A DNA stretch of 64,000 nucleotides from an uncultured Microscilla sp. (GCF_947493425.1 NZ_CANLRP010000011.1:26838-90837), one strand, 5' to 3'; shown: positions 43,631 to 53,029, counted from the first letter of the stretch. Notes: generated by a model from the letters alone, not told the origin. A program made the numbers and translations.

Positions 43631-44845
43631 TTAATTCCTTTTTTTGCCTTGTACTTGTCCTGCCTTCATCCAATCAGCTTCTGCCCCTTCCAAGTCACCC
43701 AGTTTTTGTTTTACGTTGCCTCTCATAAAGTACCCTTTGCGACTTTTGGGAGCCAGTTTAATTGCCTGATCAAAATCAGCCAAAGCCCCTTTATAGTCAC
43801 CCAGTTTAAACTTGATGTTGCCCCGTGTCAGGTAAGCCTTTTCATCTTTGGGTTTTAGTTGAATAATTTTGTCAAAGTCGGTCAATGCCGCTTTAAAATC
43901 TTGCGCCTGTAACCTCAATCCACCTCGGCTATAGTAACCCAGAGAGTTGTTTGGGTCAAGTTCAATTGCCTTGCTAAAGTCAGCAATCGCCCCTTTATCA
44001 TCCCTTAAGTTTTGTTTGGCATACCCCCTGCCATTATATACAAGTACATCATCTCCCTGTAGCTCAATGGCTTTGTTAAAGTCGGCAACTGCCCCCTTAT
44101 AGTCTTCTGTAGCATTGCGGCACATGCCTCGGTGGTAATATACCTCTTTAAACTTGGCCCCCATTTTTATTACTTTGTCAAAGTCAGCAATGGCTTCTTT
44201 ATACTTGTAAATTTTTTTATAAGTGAGCCCTCGGTTATACAAGGCATTGTCGTTGCCAGGAGCCTTATTAATTACCGCAGTGTAGTCGGCAATGGCTCCT
44301 TTGTGGTTGCCCAGCATATCGCGGGCATTACCTCGGTTGTTGTGTAGTCTAATGGGTAAGTTACCTTTGGTAGGGCGCATTGCCAAGCCTTGGTCAAAGT
44401 CTTTAACAGCTTGTTTATATTGCTTGAGTTGATAATGAGAAATGCCTCGGTTGAAAAACAACATAGGATGGCGACGTACCTTCAGTGCTCGTGAAAACGA
44501 TTGAATAGCCCCTTTATATTCTTTTTGGATCATTTGTACGGTACCCAGGTTGTTCAGCGTACGAGCATCACGTGGATTGAGCTGTAGTATGGCATTGAAA
44601 TCGTTGGTTGCCCCTTTATAGTCTTTTAGCCCCATTTTGGCTATTCCACGTGCCCCCATAGCCGACACATCTACCTTGTTTACCTCTAGTGCTTTGTTAA
44701 AATACTCAATGGCTTTTTGGTATTCTTTAGCGCGCAGTTTACGTTTACCTGCTACAAAAAACTCTTTGGCTCTGGGGTCTTGCCCAAAGGCATACACTGT
44801 AAAATAGAGGCAAATCCAGAGGAGTGAAATTTTCTTGATCATCAT
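43631..44845 (-). CDS. secreted TPR protein
   Basis: The product is 404 aa with a signal peptide ending FTVYAFGQ and about 11 consecutive 34-residue TPR units from about residue 25 to the end. Typical ones are AKEYQKAIEYFNKALEVN and FKAALTDFDKIIQLKP, with units regularly beginning Y.RG. A wholly TPR solenoid, likely periplasmic or outer-membrane and acting in protein assembly. There is no enzyme domain. Two ATG codons are adjacent at the start. Confidence 0.9.
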   Translation of the reverse strand: MMIKKISLLWICLYFTVYAFGQDPRAKEFFVAGKRKLRAKEYQKAIEYFNKALEVNKVDVSAMGARGIAKMGLKDYKGATNDFNAILQLNPRDARTLNNLGTVQMIQKEYKGAIQSFSRALKVRRHPMLFFNRGISHYQLKQYKQAVKDFDQGLAMRPTKGNLPIRLHNNRGNARDMLGNHKGAIADYTAVINKAPGNDNALYNRGLTYKKIYKYKEAIADFDKVIKMGAKFKEVYYHRGMCRNATEDYKGAVADFNKAIELQGDDVLVYNGRGYAKQNLRDDKGAIADFSKAIELDPNNSLGYYSRGGLRLQAQDFKAALTDFDKIIQLKPKDEKAYLTRGNIKFKLGDYKGALADFDQAIKLAPKSRKGYFMRGNVKQKLGDLEGAEADWMKAGQVQGKKRN

Positions 44846-45065
44846 TAATTTTTATTTTTTTAACACCTTTATTATTCTAAATGAGGAATGCCTGAAAATA
44901 AGTTACTTTTGGTAGGATTACAAAGTTATCCTGGGGCATTCCTGACAAAATTCTATTCAATTTATTTAACTGCACTACCTTTCTTTTATTGTAACCATTG
45001 ATGCTTACAACATTATAGGGTAGTTAAACAGGTGTACGCCATTTGTTACAATTGGTTGGACATAA

Positions 45066-45110
45066 AAAAAGAGCCAGGTCTTGCTATAAAAGAAAAACCT
45101 GACTCTTTCT
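45066..45110 (-). terminator. terminator of the DUF427 gene
   Basis: AAAGAGCCAGGT (45068-45079) and ACCTGACTCTTT (45097-45108) pair with one mismatch. On the - strand a T-run follows. Confidence 0.75.
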
Positions 45111-45140
45111 TGAGTAGTATTTGTGGCAACCAATACTTGT

Positions 45141-45422
45141 TTAATCAGTAATTTCTACCCCTTTCCAAAACGACACATGGTCTTTGATGCCCTCAGCGGC
45201 ATCTTTTGGTGTAGGGTAATACCAGGCTGCATCTACATTTTTCTCTCCATTTACTTCTAATGTATAATAAGATGCTTCACCTTTCCAAAAACAATGCGTT
45301 TTGTGGTCGCTGTTCTGGTAAAATTCACTTTTAATCGAGTTCTTAGGAAAGTAGTGATTTCCCTCAATTACTACTGTATCATTACTTTCGGCGATAACTT
45401 CGCCATTCCAAATTGCTTTCAT
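45141..45422 (-). CDS. DUF427 family protein
   Basis: The product is 93 aa from the ATG at 45422 (MKAIWNGEVIAESNDT). The DUF427 pattern is complete: FPKNSIKSEFYQNSDHKT, HCFWKGEASYYTL, AAWYYPTPKDAAEGIKDH and VSFWKGVEI. A small, all-beta cytoplasmic domain of unknown activity. It lies 85 bases downstream of egtD on the same strand, so it may be the third gene of the ergothioneine unit, but no functional link is known. Confidence 0.9.
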   Translation of the reverse strand: MKAIWNGEVIAESNDTVVIEGNHYFPKNSIKSEFYQNSDHKTHCFWKGEASYYTLEVNGEKNVDAAWYYPTPKDAAEGIKDHVSFWKGVEITD

Positions 45423-45507
45423 TGTAGTGCGTGATTTATGTTTTTTGAGATATAAAATGTCCAACTCTATAACATTCGAAACGTTATGTAAGTTCTCAAG
45501 AATTGTA

Positions 45508-46509
45508 TTATTTCACGGTCCACACAGAGTCTACAAAGTTTTTGTTTTTGTCAAAAAAGTTAGACTTCACCTCAAACCCTGCTTGTTTTGCCAAGTGTGC
45601 TATATTACTTAAGCTATACTTTTGAGATATTTCCATGTCTATAGCTTCCCAAGCTTCGAATTTGAATGTTTTGCCAAGCCTTTCAAGTGTCACCTCCTGA
45701 TTTTTGGTACTTACTAAGTAGCTTTTAGTTGCTCCTGTCAAGGGGTTGTAAGTAGGGCTGTGTATAAACTGATTGGTGTCAAAATTACCATCAAATTCTG
45801 TATTAATTCTATCAAGCAAATTCAAGTTAAAATTACGGGTAATGCCTTCCTTATCATTGTAAGCATTCAAAATAATTTGAGGGTCTTTCTTAAGGTCAAA
45901 ACCAATGAGTAATAAGTCATCAGGGCGTAAGTGTTTGCGCATTTGACGCAAAAACTCAATGGCTTCATCTTGCAAAAAATTGCCAATATTAGACCCTAAA
46001 AATAAGATAACTTTTCGTTCTGTTCGCTGTTGTTCATTTAAAATGTTTAATGCTTCAAAATACTCATTAGCCAATGGTTCAACCTCCAGACCAGGAAAAT
46101 TTATTTCGAGGTCGTTTACCAATATACTGAGTACATTCTCTGAAATATCGATGGGTAAGTAACGGAAACAAGCTTTTTGTTGTAAAAAATGCTCAAGCAG
46201 TACTTTGGTTTTCATTCCATCGCCTGCCCCAAACTCTATTAAGTGAAAGGCTTGTTGGCGATTGCTAAAAATTGAGAGCAAAGCTTGCTTATGTGTATTA
46301 AAAATCTCGTGTTCGCTCTTGGTAAGGTAATAGGAAGGCATATCCATAATTTGCTGAAAAATAGCATCTCCTTTTTCGTCATAAAAATACTTGGATGACA
46401 AAAACTTAGGAGTAGAAGATAACCCCTCTATTACATCAGTAGCAAATGTGTCGTTTAAAACTTCGGCTGTTGTTTCCAAAATATAAGTTAGAGTTGTAAG
46501 TACTTGCAC
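45508..46509 (-). CDS. egtD: L-histidine N-alpha-methyltransferase EgtD
   Basis: The product is 333 aa from a GTG at 46509; no ATG precedes the conserved domain, so the start may also be a TTG about 12 codons in. EgtD features: STPKFLSSKYFYDEKG, SYYLTKSEHEIF, LIEFGAGDGMKTKVLLEHF (SAM-binding), LFLGSNIGNF and FDLKKDPQI. EgtD trimethylates histidine to hercynine, the first step of ergothioneine synthesis. It follows egtB, with a MITE in the gap between them. Histidine-binding residues look intact. Confidence 0.93.
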   Translation of the reverse strand: MQVLTTLTYILETTAEVLNDTFATDVIEGLSSTPKFLSSKYFYDEKGDAIFQQIMDMPSYYLTKSEHEIFNTHKQALLSIFSNRQQAFHLIEFGAGDGMKTKVLLEHFLQQKACFRYLPIDISENVLSILVNDLEINFPGLEVEPLANEYFEALNILNEQQRTERKVILFLGSNIGNFLQDEAIEFLRQMRKHLRPDDLLLIGFDLKKDPQIILNAYNDKEGITRNFNLNLLDRINTEFDGNFDTNQFIHSPTYNPLTGATKSYLVSTKNQEVTLERLGKTFKFEAWEAIDMEISQKYSLSNIAHLAKQAGFEVKSNFFDKNKNFVDSVWTVK

Positions 46510-46693
46510 GAGCTGTCGAACGTGCTGCCAACAAGTTGTCGTATATTGCTTGTAATAGGTTTATAAAAAACTCTGCGTGGCAGCATGTAGTAGTTTGAAA
46601 CAGGTTCGTCAAACACTTCAATTAAAAGAAATATAAAAAGTTAGAATATACTCAAATTGAAAAAAAAGAAAAGTAGTAAGCAATGAATGCTTA

Positions 46694-46852
46694 GGAATTG
46701 TTCAAAAATAAATTTACACTCTGAGGGGTGATTTTTCGCCTTGATACTTCGTTATTTTTATTGCCCGTAGCGCTGCTATGGGCGCAAAAAATAGCCTCGT
46801 CTCAAAACAAAACCTCTACCTCAAGAATGGTAATTTAATTTCTCACCGTTCC
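46694..46852 (-). mobile_element. MITE-like element, 159-bp type, copy 3
   Basis: Starts GGAATTGTTCAAAAATAAAT and ends TTTCTCACCGTTCC. It is flanked by TTA at 46691-46693 and 46853-46855; the second TTA is, on the - strand, the TAA stop codon of egtB. Nearly identical to 30135-30293. Confidence 0.85.
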
Positions 46853-48106
46853 TTAGAGGCTTTCGGCAAGCCTTATACCTGTAAATTGCCAGCGTTTGTC
46901 TGCCTGAAAAAAATTGCGGTATGAGCTTCTTATCTGATCTTTTGGGGTGGCACATGAGCCTCCTCTAAGTACCATTTGGTTAACCATAAACTTTCCATTA
47001 TACTCACCCAGTCCACCTTCGGCTTTTTGGTAATAAGGGTAAGGCAAATAAGCACTATTGGTCCATTCCCAAACTTCACCAAACATTTGGTACTCATTGT
47101 TGGTGCGGCTCAGCGGTACAAAGTGTCCACCTTCAAGCAAATTGGCATTTTCGGGTACTTTAGGTACATATTGATTACAGGCCACCTCCCATTCAAACTC
47201 AGTAGGGAGGCGTTTACCTTTCCATTTTGCAAAAGCATCGGCTTCATAAAAGCTTACATGGGTAACAGGTGCGTGAGGGTCTACTTTGTTAAAACCATGC
47301 AGCGTATAGTTAAACCACTCACCGTTTTGCTCAAACCAGTAATAAGGTGCTTTGATTCCATTTTTATTTACCCAATCCCAACCATCGGCAAGCCAATGTT
47401 CAAAGTTTTCATATCCTCCAGAGGCAATAAATTCCAGGTATTCTTCATTAGTAATCAACCTGTCCATTACCTGGTAGGCGTGCAAAAATACTTGGTGTTT
47501 TCCGGTTTCATTGTCATAATGAAACCCTTCTCCTTCGTAGCCAATGCTATATAAGCCTTCTTTTACTGGCAAGTAGCTTTCTGTTTTGGCAAAGGGAGTA
47601 GAGTGATGTGTGCCGTTGGGTTGGTATACCGGAAACAGCGGGTTGCCACCTAATATATACTTTAGGTCAGTAACCAATAGCTCCTGGTGTTGTTTTTCGT
47701 GTTGAATACCTACATCAATTACATAAAACAAATCTTGAGGTACTTCAGTATATTTGACAAAAAACTGCTCCATGTGCTCATCTACATGTTGGCGGTATGC
47801 CTTGATCTCATCAATGGTAGGGCGAGTCATATTGCCTCGGTTGGTTCTAAGCACCCGCTCGCCCTGGCTTTCATAATAACTATTGAAAAAATAGTTGAAA
47901 TCAGCATTAAATAGTTGATAGTCAGGTTCATTTGCCAATATAAAGTTTTCAAAAAACCAAGTAGTATGTCCCAAGTGCCATTTAGGGGGACTCACATCCT
48001 CTATGGGCTGCACTACATAGTCTTCAGGGCTTAAGGGGGCACATAAGTCAAGCGTAGTTTGGCGTGTTGTGTGGTATTGTTTGCCAAGCGTTGAGGTTTT
48101 TTTCAT
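46853..48106 (-). CDS. egtB: ergothioneine biosynthesis protein EgtB
   Basis: The product is 417 aa. The N-terminal DinB-like domain holds the iron-binding histidines (PPKWHLGHTTWFFENF and HEKQHQELLVTDL, giving the HxxxHxE motif at about residue 135). The C-terminal FGE-sulfatase domain has GGYENFEHWLADGWDWV, APVTHVSFYEADAFAKWKGK and RLPTEFEWEVAC. EgtB joins hercynine and a thiol (gamma-Glu-Cys or cysteine) into the sulfoxide with oxygen and non-haem iron. The stop codon is one half of the MITE target duplication. Confidence 0.94.
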   Translation of the reverse strand: MKKTSTLGKQYHTTRQTTLDLCAPLSPEDYVVQPIEDVSPPKWHLGHTTWFFENFILANEPDYQLFNADFNYFFNSYYESQGERVLRTNRGNMTRPTIDEIKAYRQHVDEHMEQFFVKYTEVPQDLFYVIDVGIQHEKQHQELLVTDLKYILGGNPLFPVYQPNGTHHSTPFAKTESYLPVKEGLYSIGYEGEGFHYDNETGKHQVFLHAYQVMDRLITNEEYLEFIASGGYENFEHWLADGWDWVNKNGIKAPYYWFEQNGEWFNYTLHGFNKVDPHAPVTHVSFYEADAFAKWKGKRLPTEFEWEVACNQYVPKVPENANLLEGGHFVPLSRTNNEYQMFGEVWEWTNSAYLPYPYYQKAEGGLGEYNGKFMVNQMVLRGGSCATPKDQIRSSYRNFFQADKRWQFTGIRLAESL

Positions 48107-48613
48107 GATTGTTTAAAACTGCTTTAGTTCATTTTGCTGTACTCCTAAATTTGGTGTTTTTTTACACTAAAAGCAAAATTTAATACAATTGTTTAGACAA
48201 CTCTGTCTAATTAAAAAAAGTTCTTTCATTGAATAAAAGCCATCAAAACGGTCAAATTATTACAGGTAACTCCTCACTCAATAACTTAAACCATTTTTGA
48301 TTGTTTAGAGACTGAATGATGGGCAAAATCAAAAATGAAGGTGAAAATCGGCAAAAAAGGTCTAAAAATGTCGATATTATCAATAGAGAGGGTAGCCCAC
48401 ATAAAAAAACAGTTATTCTGTTCGTTTAAAAATTATATCTAACTATTTTTGTTAGGAGTCATTAAAAAGTAGACCATACTGATTTGATAAAATACTTTTT
48501 GGGAGAAATAACTTATCAAAGCTTGGCTTGAGCCAAGCAACTATTTTTAAAGGAGGTATTAAGCTATTTTGTGATGATTACTCAGAGTTGAAAACAAAAG
48601 ATGTATTGCCATT
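48107..48613. other. AT-rich gap between divergent genes
   Basis: No gene seen. A perfect small palindrome GCTTGGCTTGAGCCAAGC lies near 48522; otherwise featureless. Confidence 0.4.
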
Positions 48614-49060
48614 ATGATGGAGAGAACCAACGCCATTCAACAACCTACCGAAGTGTTGTTGCATGAAATAGATTTAGAAAACACTGTGCGTGAACTACTA
48701 GACGATACTCAAATATATTTTGATTATAATATTGTCAATATAGGGAGCAAAACTGAGGTGCCACAAATCAAGCTCGACTTGATTACAATTAACAAAGAGC
48801 ACAATCATAAGTTTTTGTTTCATTCGTGTACCGGAAGCAATAAAATAAATATTCTGGAAGCAATGATTGACTACATTAACGAATATAAGAAACGTCAGGA
48901 AACTTATGCTATAGAATGGATGAATGTAAAGCTGACCGAAGAAATGCAGACTTCTTGGTTTAGAGGAAATGATATTTTTGATATTTTGAATAAATTCTTT
49001 TACAACAAAGAAAAAAGTCAATTCAAGATATTTAAAATAAAGTTGATGCCTAGTGCTTAG
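48614..49060 (+). CDS. hypothetical protein
   Basis: The product is 148 aa from tandem ATG codons at 48614 and 48617. Soluble, mixed alpha/beta, no signal peptide, and unrecognised. Noticeable features are an acidic start (LHEIDLENTVRELLDDT), PQIKLDLITINKEHNHKFLF and an end with FYNKEKSQFKIFKIKLMP. The TAG stop falls within the TTA+G boundary of a 193-bp MITE. The rebuilt pre-insertion site keeps the same stop. Confidence 0.65.
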   Translation: MMERTNAIQQPTEVLLHEIDLENTVRELLDDTQIYFDYNIVNIGSKTEVPQIKLDLITINKEHNHKFLFHSCTGSNKINILEAMIDYINEYKKRQETYAIEWMNVKLTEEMQTSWFRGNDIFDILNKFFYNKEKSQFKIFKIKLMPSA

Positions 49061-49252
49061 GAATGGTACTAAAATAAATACGCATTCTTAACCTCATCTT
49101 TTGAGGCTATACTTTATTAAAAAATAGCCGAATGGCGATGCTATTAGCCGACCATCCCTCAAGCTCGCTCAATATCCACCGGATATTGCCGTGCCACGTA
49201 TAGCAACAAAATATTTTAGCGTTACTATAGAACTTTATTTTTGCATCGTTCC
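49060..49252 (-). mobile_element. MITE-like element, 193-bp type, copy 2
   Basis: Inverted copy of 1626-1818 and exactly the same length. Begins GGAATGGTACTAAAATAAAT, ends TTTATTTTTGCATCGTTCC, flanked by TTA at 49057-49059 and 49253-49255. Its first base completes the TAG stop of the preceding gene. A strong terminator follows about 25 bases beyond. Confidence 0.85.
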
Positions 49253-49275
49253 TTAGTTATTGCAAAAATCACTCT

Positions 49276-49325
49276 ACAACAAAAAATGCCCTTGAACCTT
49301 AAGATTCAAGGGCATTTTTTGTTGT
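49276..49325. terminator. very strong terminator with a 21-bp stem
   Basis: A 21-base arm (49276-49296, containing AAAAAATGCCCTTGAA) pairs without mismatch with 49305-49325, loop 8, with T-run. The MITE lies between it and the gene it presumably serves. Confidence 0.9.
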
Positions 49326-49473
49326 ATAAAGTCTTACCTTTTTTTCACTCTACTCAATTCATTTTTCAACAGGATACTTTCATTTCGGTGAATATAGGTT
49401 TTTTCAGTATCCAAAGACAGACTTACATCAGCCTATGCAAAAAATAGTGGGGTAGAGTAACAGTGCCTGTCTG

Positions 49474-49908
49474 TTACCTCATTCGAATTTTAGATTTAAC
49501 GCTTTTTATCTTAAGCGTAATGACTTGGCAACTAGTCATACAGTTAGAAGGTACCTCTGTAGGGATACCATAGCTTTTCAGTATTTGATTCAGTGAGTGA
49601 GTATACTGTTCCTGAAAGGCTTTTTCCCTTGGGTTGGTTTTGTGGTGTTCTACATATTCACATTGCAATTCATACTTTTGGAAACCCATTGGGTGTTGTA
49701 CAATCAGTGAAACACTAGGGCGCGATTTCCACCCCGAAATGCCTTGTTGCAGGTATTTATTACATACAAACAAAGATATTAAGCCTGTTGTAGGGTGAAA
49801 CTTAAGCGCATTGGCTTTACTGGCAGAACCAATACTGGCTTTTCCCTTAATCTCGATATATACATCCATTGGATTTTCCAGGATGTTTTGTAGTTGGTTA
49901 GTGAGCAT
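49474..49908 (-). CDS. hypothetical protein (possible PNPOx-like fold)
   Basis: The product is 144 aa, with no signal peptide. The segments ASIGSASKANALKFHPTTG, ISLFVCNKYLQQGI and RPSVSLIVQHPMG recall strands of pyridoxamine-phosphate-oxidase-like flavin-binding domains, but the match is weak. The C-terminus (MTSCQVITLKIKSVKSKIRM) is basic. No neighbour gives context: large AT-rich gaps lie on both sides. Confidence 0.5.
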   Translation of the reverse strand: MLTNQLQNILENPMDVYIEIKGKASIGSASKANALKFHPTTGLISLFVCNKYLQQGISGWKSRPSVSLIVQHPMGFQKYELQCEYVEHHKTNPREKAFQEQYTHSLNQILKSYGIPTEVPSNCMTSCQVITLKIKSVKSKIRMR

Positions 49909-50834
49909 AATTTTACGTATAGTGGTTTTATTGTTGTGAAGATAAGCTAAAAAAGTATTAATGTAATAAAATTACAATAAAAAGATTTTTATAACTACTT
50001 ATACTCTTTAACTAGTATAGATTGATCATGTTTTAATTTCCTATAAAAAAACAGTTAATCACACTAATTTATTGCCTATATACACTGTATGGTTAGCTTT
50101 TAAATTTTTATGAAAGTGTGGTTATTTGTAAAGGGAGGTTGACGATGAGTTTTTAGAGGAAAATAATTCTGGATATTATTATATTTTTTTATGTTATTTT
50201 CCTTGTAAGATTGTGGTTTTTTAGAGTAATACATTGATAATCAGTCTTTTTTATTGCACATAAATTTAAGTCATTACCTTAGGTAAATGACCATTGCCAA
50301 CTAAGACTTATTTGCAGGGGTAAAAGTGGTTTATGCCGAGTTAATCAAGGTTTTAGAGATTTAAAAAAATATTTCTAAAATGTGATTATTGGCAATAAAA
50401 TGTTTTTAAACTTGATTAAATAGTGAATTTAGGTTGAAAACTTACATGTATTACCCTGATGCTTTTATATAAATTATAATCTGTTAGCAGTGTGTGTTAG
50501 GAGTATTTGGCTATTTTAATAAGTTTGCCCAATACTGTGAAAATCAGTTTTTTGAAGTATTTATAGAATTTTACCTCCATATTTTTCATTGCCTGATTTT
50601 CTGTAATTAATGACACAAAAGTACAAACAAAATATTTTGATTACTATCACTAAATTACATAAACATTACATGGGGGGAGAAATATTGTATTTTATGAAGC
50701 CAGATGTTACCTATGTGATAATAGGGTAATAGTACTTTGGGTATGCCTGGGGTTATCTTATAGTTACACATTATGCATAGGTTTATGGCACAAAGCAATG
50801 TTTTCAGTAAGTCAGTACTTTGTGCCGATGAAGA
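49909..50834. other. 925-bp AT-rich gap
   Basis: The longest gap without repeats. No ORF, palindrome or RNA signature could be supported. Confidence 0.5.
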
Positions 50835-51230
50835 TTATTCACTCAAAGTAGAGAGTTGCTCTTTAAGCCAACTTACACCAATGGCATAATGAGATGTATT
50901 GGCTGTAGGTTGACCTTTGTGTAGTACTATTACTTGGGGTGATTGATGAAGAATGTCAAACTCTTCAGCTATTTTGTTAGAGATGTCCCGGAAATTAATC
51001 AAATCTAAGTAATAAAAAGACAAATCTTTGACCTGAAAGCTCCACTCTTCTTCAAGCTGGTATTTTACCATAGCACTTAGGCCACAGCTTACACTATGTT
51101 TAAATAATACTACTGGAATATTATAAGATTCTTTTACCAATTCTGGTAATTGTTCGAGCCTGATAAGCTTTTTCCAGTGAGGGGCTGACTTCCCGTTAGA
51201 TTGTTGCGAAAAGTGATTAGATATACTCAT
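50835..51230 (-). CDS. ytxJ: bacillithiol-system redox protein YtxJ-like
   Basis: The product is 131 aa. The pattern PVVLFKHSVSCGLSAMVKY, with Cys at about residue 49 in a KHSxxC motif, is that of YtxJ, a monothiol bacilliredoxin-type thioredoxin-fold protein. The C-terminal half (SPQVIVLHKGQPTANTSH) matches the cis-proline strand and the rest of the fold. In bacillithiol-producing Bacteroidota and Firmicutes it probably removes bacillithiol from mixed disulfides. Single-gene unit. Confidence 0.85.
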   Translation of the reverse strand: MSISNHFSQQSNGKSAPHWKKLIRLEQLPELVKESYNIPVVLFKHSVSCGLSAMVKYQLEEEWSFQVKDLSFYYLDLINFRDISNKIAEEFDILHQSPQVIVLHKGQPTANTSHYAIGVSWLKEQLSTLSE

Positions 51231-51408
51231 ATTGCAACTATATTTAGTGTGTCGAAATGTTATAGGTTAAACTTCAATTTAAAACTTAATGTAGATACTA
51301 TTACGACATTCACCCACTTTTTTGTTCTGTTTTGCCACATTATAAGCCTCTAATCACCTTTAGACAATCGATAGTTGTAATTTTTTAAGTTTTTTTTAAT
51401 TCACTTTA

Positions 51409-52521
51409 TTACATACTGGTAGCCTGTGCTTTATTGTTTTCCAGCCACTCCAAGTCAAACTGTTGCGCCAATTTCTCGAGACTTTCAACTACAGCAGGTA
51501 ATACAGGGATACCTGTAATGAGGCGTTCTATGTGGGCGTTACGCTCTGGCTCACCAGGAATCAACACTTCTTTGCCATCAACTGCTTTGGCTTCTTTGAA
51601 AGTACTTATCCAATGATCCATACTTTGCTTAAAATCCTGGGCAGGCCTGAACGCATCTATACGCATGGCTCCTACAAAGTGTCCAGTACCTTCGCCTACT
51701 GGCGGAGTACGCTCGCTGGTGTTGCCCGCAGTAGCAAATGGTGGCACCCAAGGACCGTAGTTAGCCCCAGGAAGTACCCCTGATAAAATATCTACAATAG
51801 CTCCCAGAGCATACCCTTTGTGGCTACTGTGTACCCGATCGCTGCCTAAAGGCAACAAAGCACCTCCAATTTTAGGTTCGTGTGGGTTGTGGCTTGGTTG
51901 TCCCTGTTCGTTTTGTACCAATCCCAAGGGTGCTTCTTTCCCTTGGCGTTGTAATATTTGCATTTTGCCATAAGCTACAGCACTGGTGGCAAGATCGGCA
52001 ACAAAAGGAGGGTATTTTTCAGTAGGTACAGCTACTGCTATAGGGTTGGTACCCAGCAGCTTATCTAACGAAAAGGTAGGGGTTACCAAACTACTGGCAT
52101 TAGTCATTGTCATGCCTACCATGTCATAGCTTAAAGGCATCATGGCGTGGTATCCAGCAATGCCAAAGTGTCCTGAATTTTTAATGGCTACCCAACCTGT
52201 GCCTACCTTTTGGGCCTTTTCTATGGCGATTTGCATAGCCGTAGGAGCTACTACCAAGCCTAGCCCTGCGTCTCCGTCTATTACCGCTGTGCTGGGGGTT
52301 TCGTGTACTATTTTGATATTGGGTGTAGGGTTGAGCCTTTTTATTTCCCATTGTTTTACATAACCCGCAAGGCGAGCCATCCCGTGTGAGTCTATCCCGC
52401 GTAAGTCGGCACTAATCAAAACATCCGCGGCTTGCTCGGCATGTTCATCTGAACACCCTATTTTTTGGAATACCTGACGGGCAAAGTTGTAAAGTTGGGT
52501 ATATTTATAGTATGTGGGCAT
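51409..52521 (-). CDS. Ldh-family (malate/L-lactate/ureidoglycolate-type) dehydrogenase
   Basis: The product is 370 aa from the ATG at 52521 (MPTYYKYTQLYNFARQVF); the TTG three codons earlier is not preferred. The Ldh_2 / malate-L-lactate dehydrogenase signature is clear: ADVLISADLRGIDSHGMARL, VAIKNSGHFGIAGYHAM, GTNPIAVAVPTEKYPPFVAD and HKGYALGAIVDILSGVLPGA. These are NAD(P)-dependent 2-hydroxyacid oxidoreductases unrelated to classical MDH. The substrate (malate, sulfolactate, ureidoglycolate or others) cannot be told from sequence. Confidence 0.92.
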   Translation of the reverse strand: MPTYYKYTQLYNFARQVFQKIGCSDEHAEQAADVLISADLRGIDSHGMARLAGYVKQWEIKRLNPTPNIKIVHETPSTAVIDGDAGLGLVVAPTAMQIAIEKAQKVGTGWVAIKNSGHFGIAGYHAMMPLSYDMVGMTMTNASSLVTPTFSLDKLLGTNPIAVAVPTEKYPPFVADLATSAVAYGKMQILQRQGKEAPLGLVQNEQGQPSHNPHEPKIGGALLPLGSDRVHSSHKGYALGAIVDILSGVLPGANYGPWVPPFATAGNTSERTPPVGEGTGHFVGAMRIDAFRPAQDFKQSMDHWISTFKEAKAVDGKEVLIPGEPERNAHIERLITGIPVLPAVVESLEKLAQQFDLEWLENNKAQATSM

Positions 52522-52773
52522 GGGTGTCAAATTTTATAGGTGAGAAAATAAACTGCCAAAGCTAAAAGATTACCCTTGAATAAGTATAATCCAGCCTGAA
52601 GTAATTGTTAAATTATAAAAAAAATCAAACTTGACCTAAGTTTTTACCCTTTTATAGCATAAAAGTTGCCTCTTAAAATACTTAAAACCTATGGTAGAAG
52701 CCTCATGTGGCGGTTTTGGCATAGTTTTTTCAAATTTTCAATACACTATCAACAATATTGTAATACTACCAAA

Positions 52774-53022
52774 ATGATTGCATCAATGAATGGGTCTAAT
52801 AATTCAACACTCGCCCAAAAGTATCCTGCAGTAGCTTCCTGGATCAAGGAAGATACCATTGAGATCACCCACGAATTTAGAAGAGACATAGTAGCACGTG
52901 CATCCGACGAAGAAGGAGTTATTTGGGAAGGAGACGGGTTCGGGACGTTAGATGAAGCTATGCAGGCGTTAGAAGCTGGTATTCAGAAATGGATCAAAGA
53001 TAATTTTAAACCCAACCGTTAG
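52774..53022 (+). CDS. small hypothetical protein
   Basis: The product is 82 aa from the ATG at 52774 (another at 52786). Soluble, acidic, with LAQKYPAVASWIKEDT, HEFRRDIVARASDEEGVIWE and an amphipathic C-terminal helix LDEAMQALEAGIQKWIKDNF. The frame extends 36 codons upstream from a TTG but the added residues look non-coding. Family not recognised. It ends 39 bases before the IS605 element. Confidence 0.6.
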   Translation: MIASMNGSNNSTLAQKYPAVASWIKEDTIEITHEFRRDIVARASDEEGVIWEGDGFGTLDEAMQALEAGIQKWIKDNFKPNR

Positions 53023-53029
53023 TAGCTAC

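Noticed and set aside
46976..47554. 192-aa open frame on the + strand
   Set aside because: Antisense to egtB, which is firmly identified.
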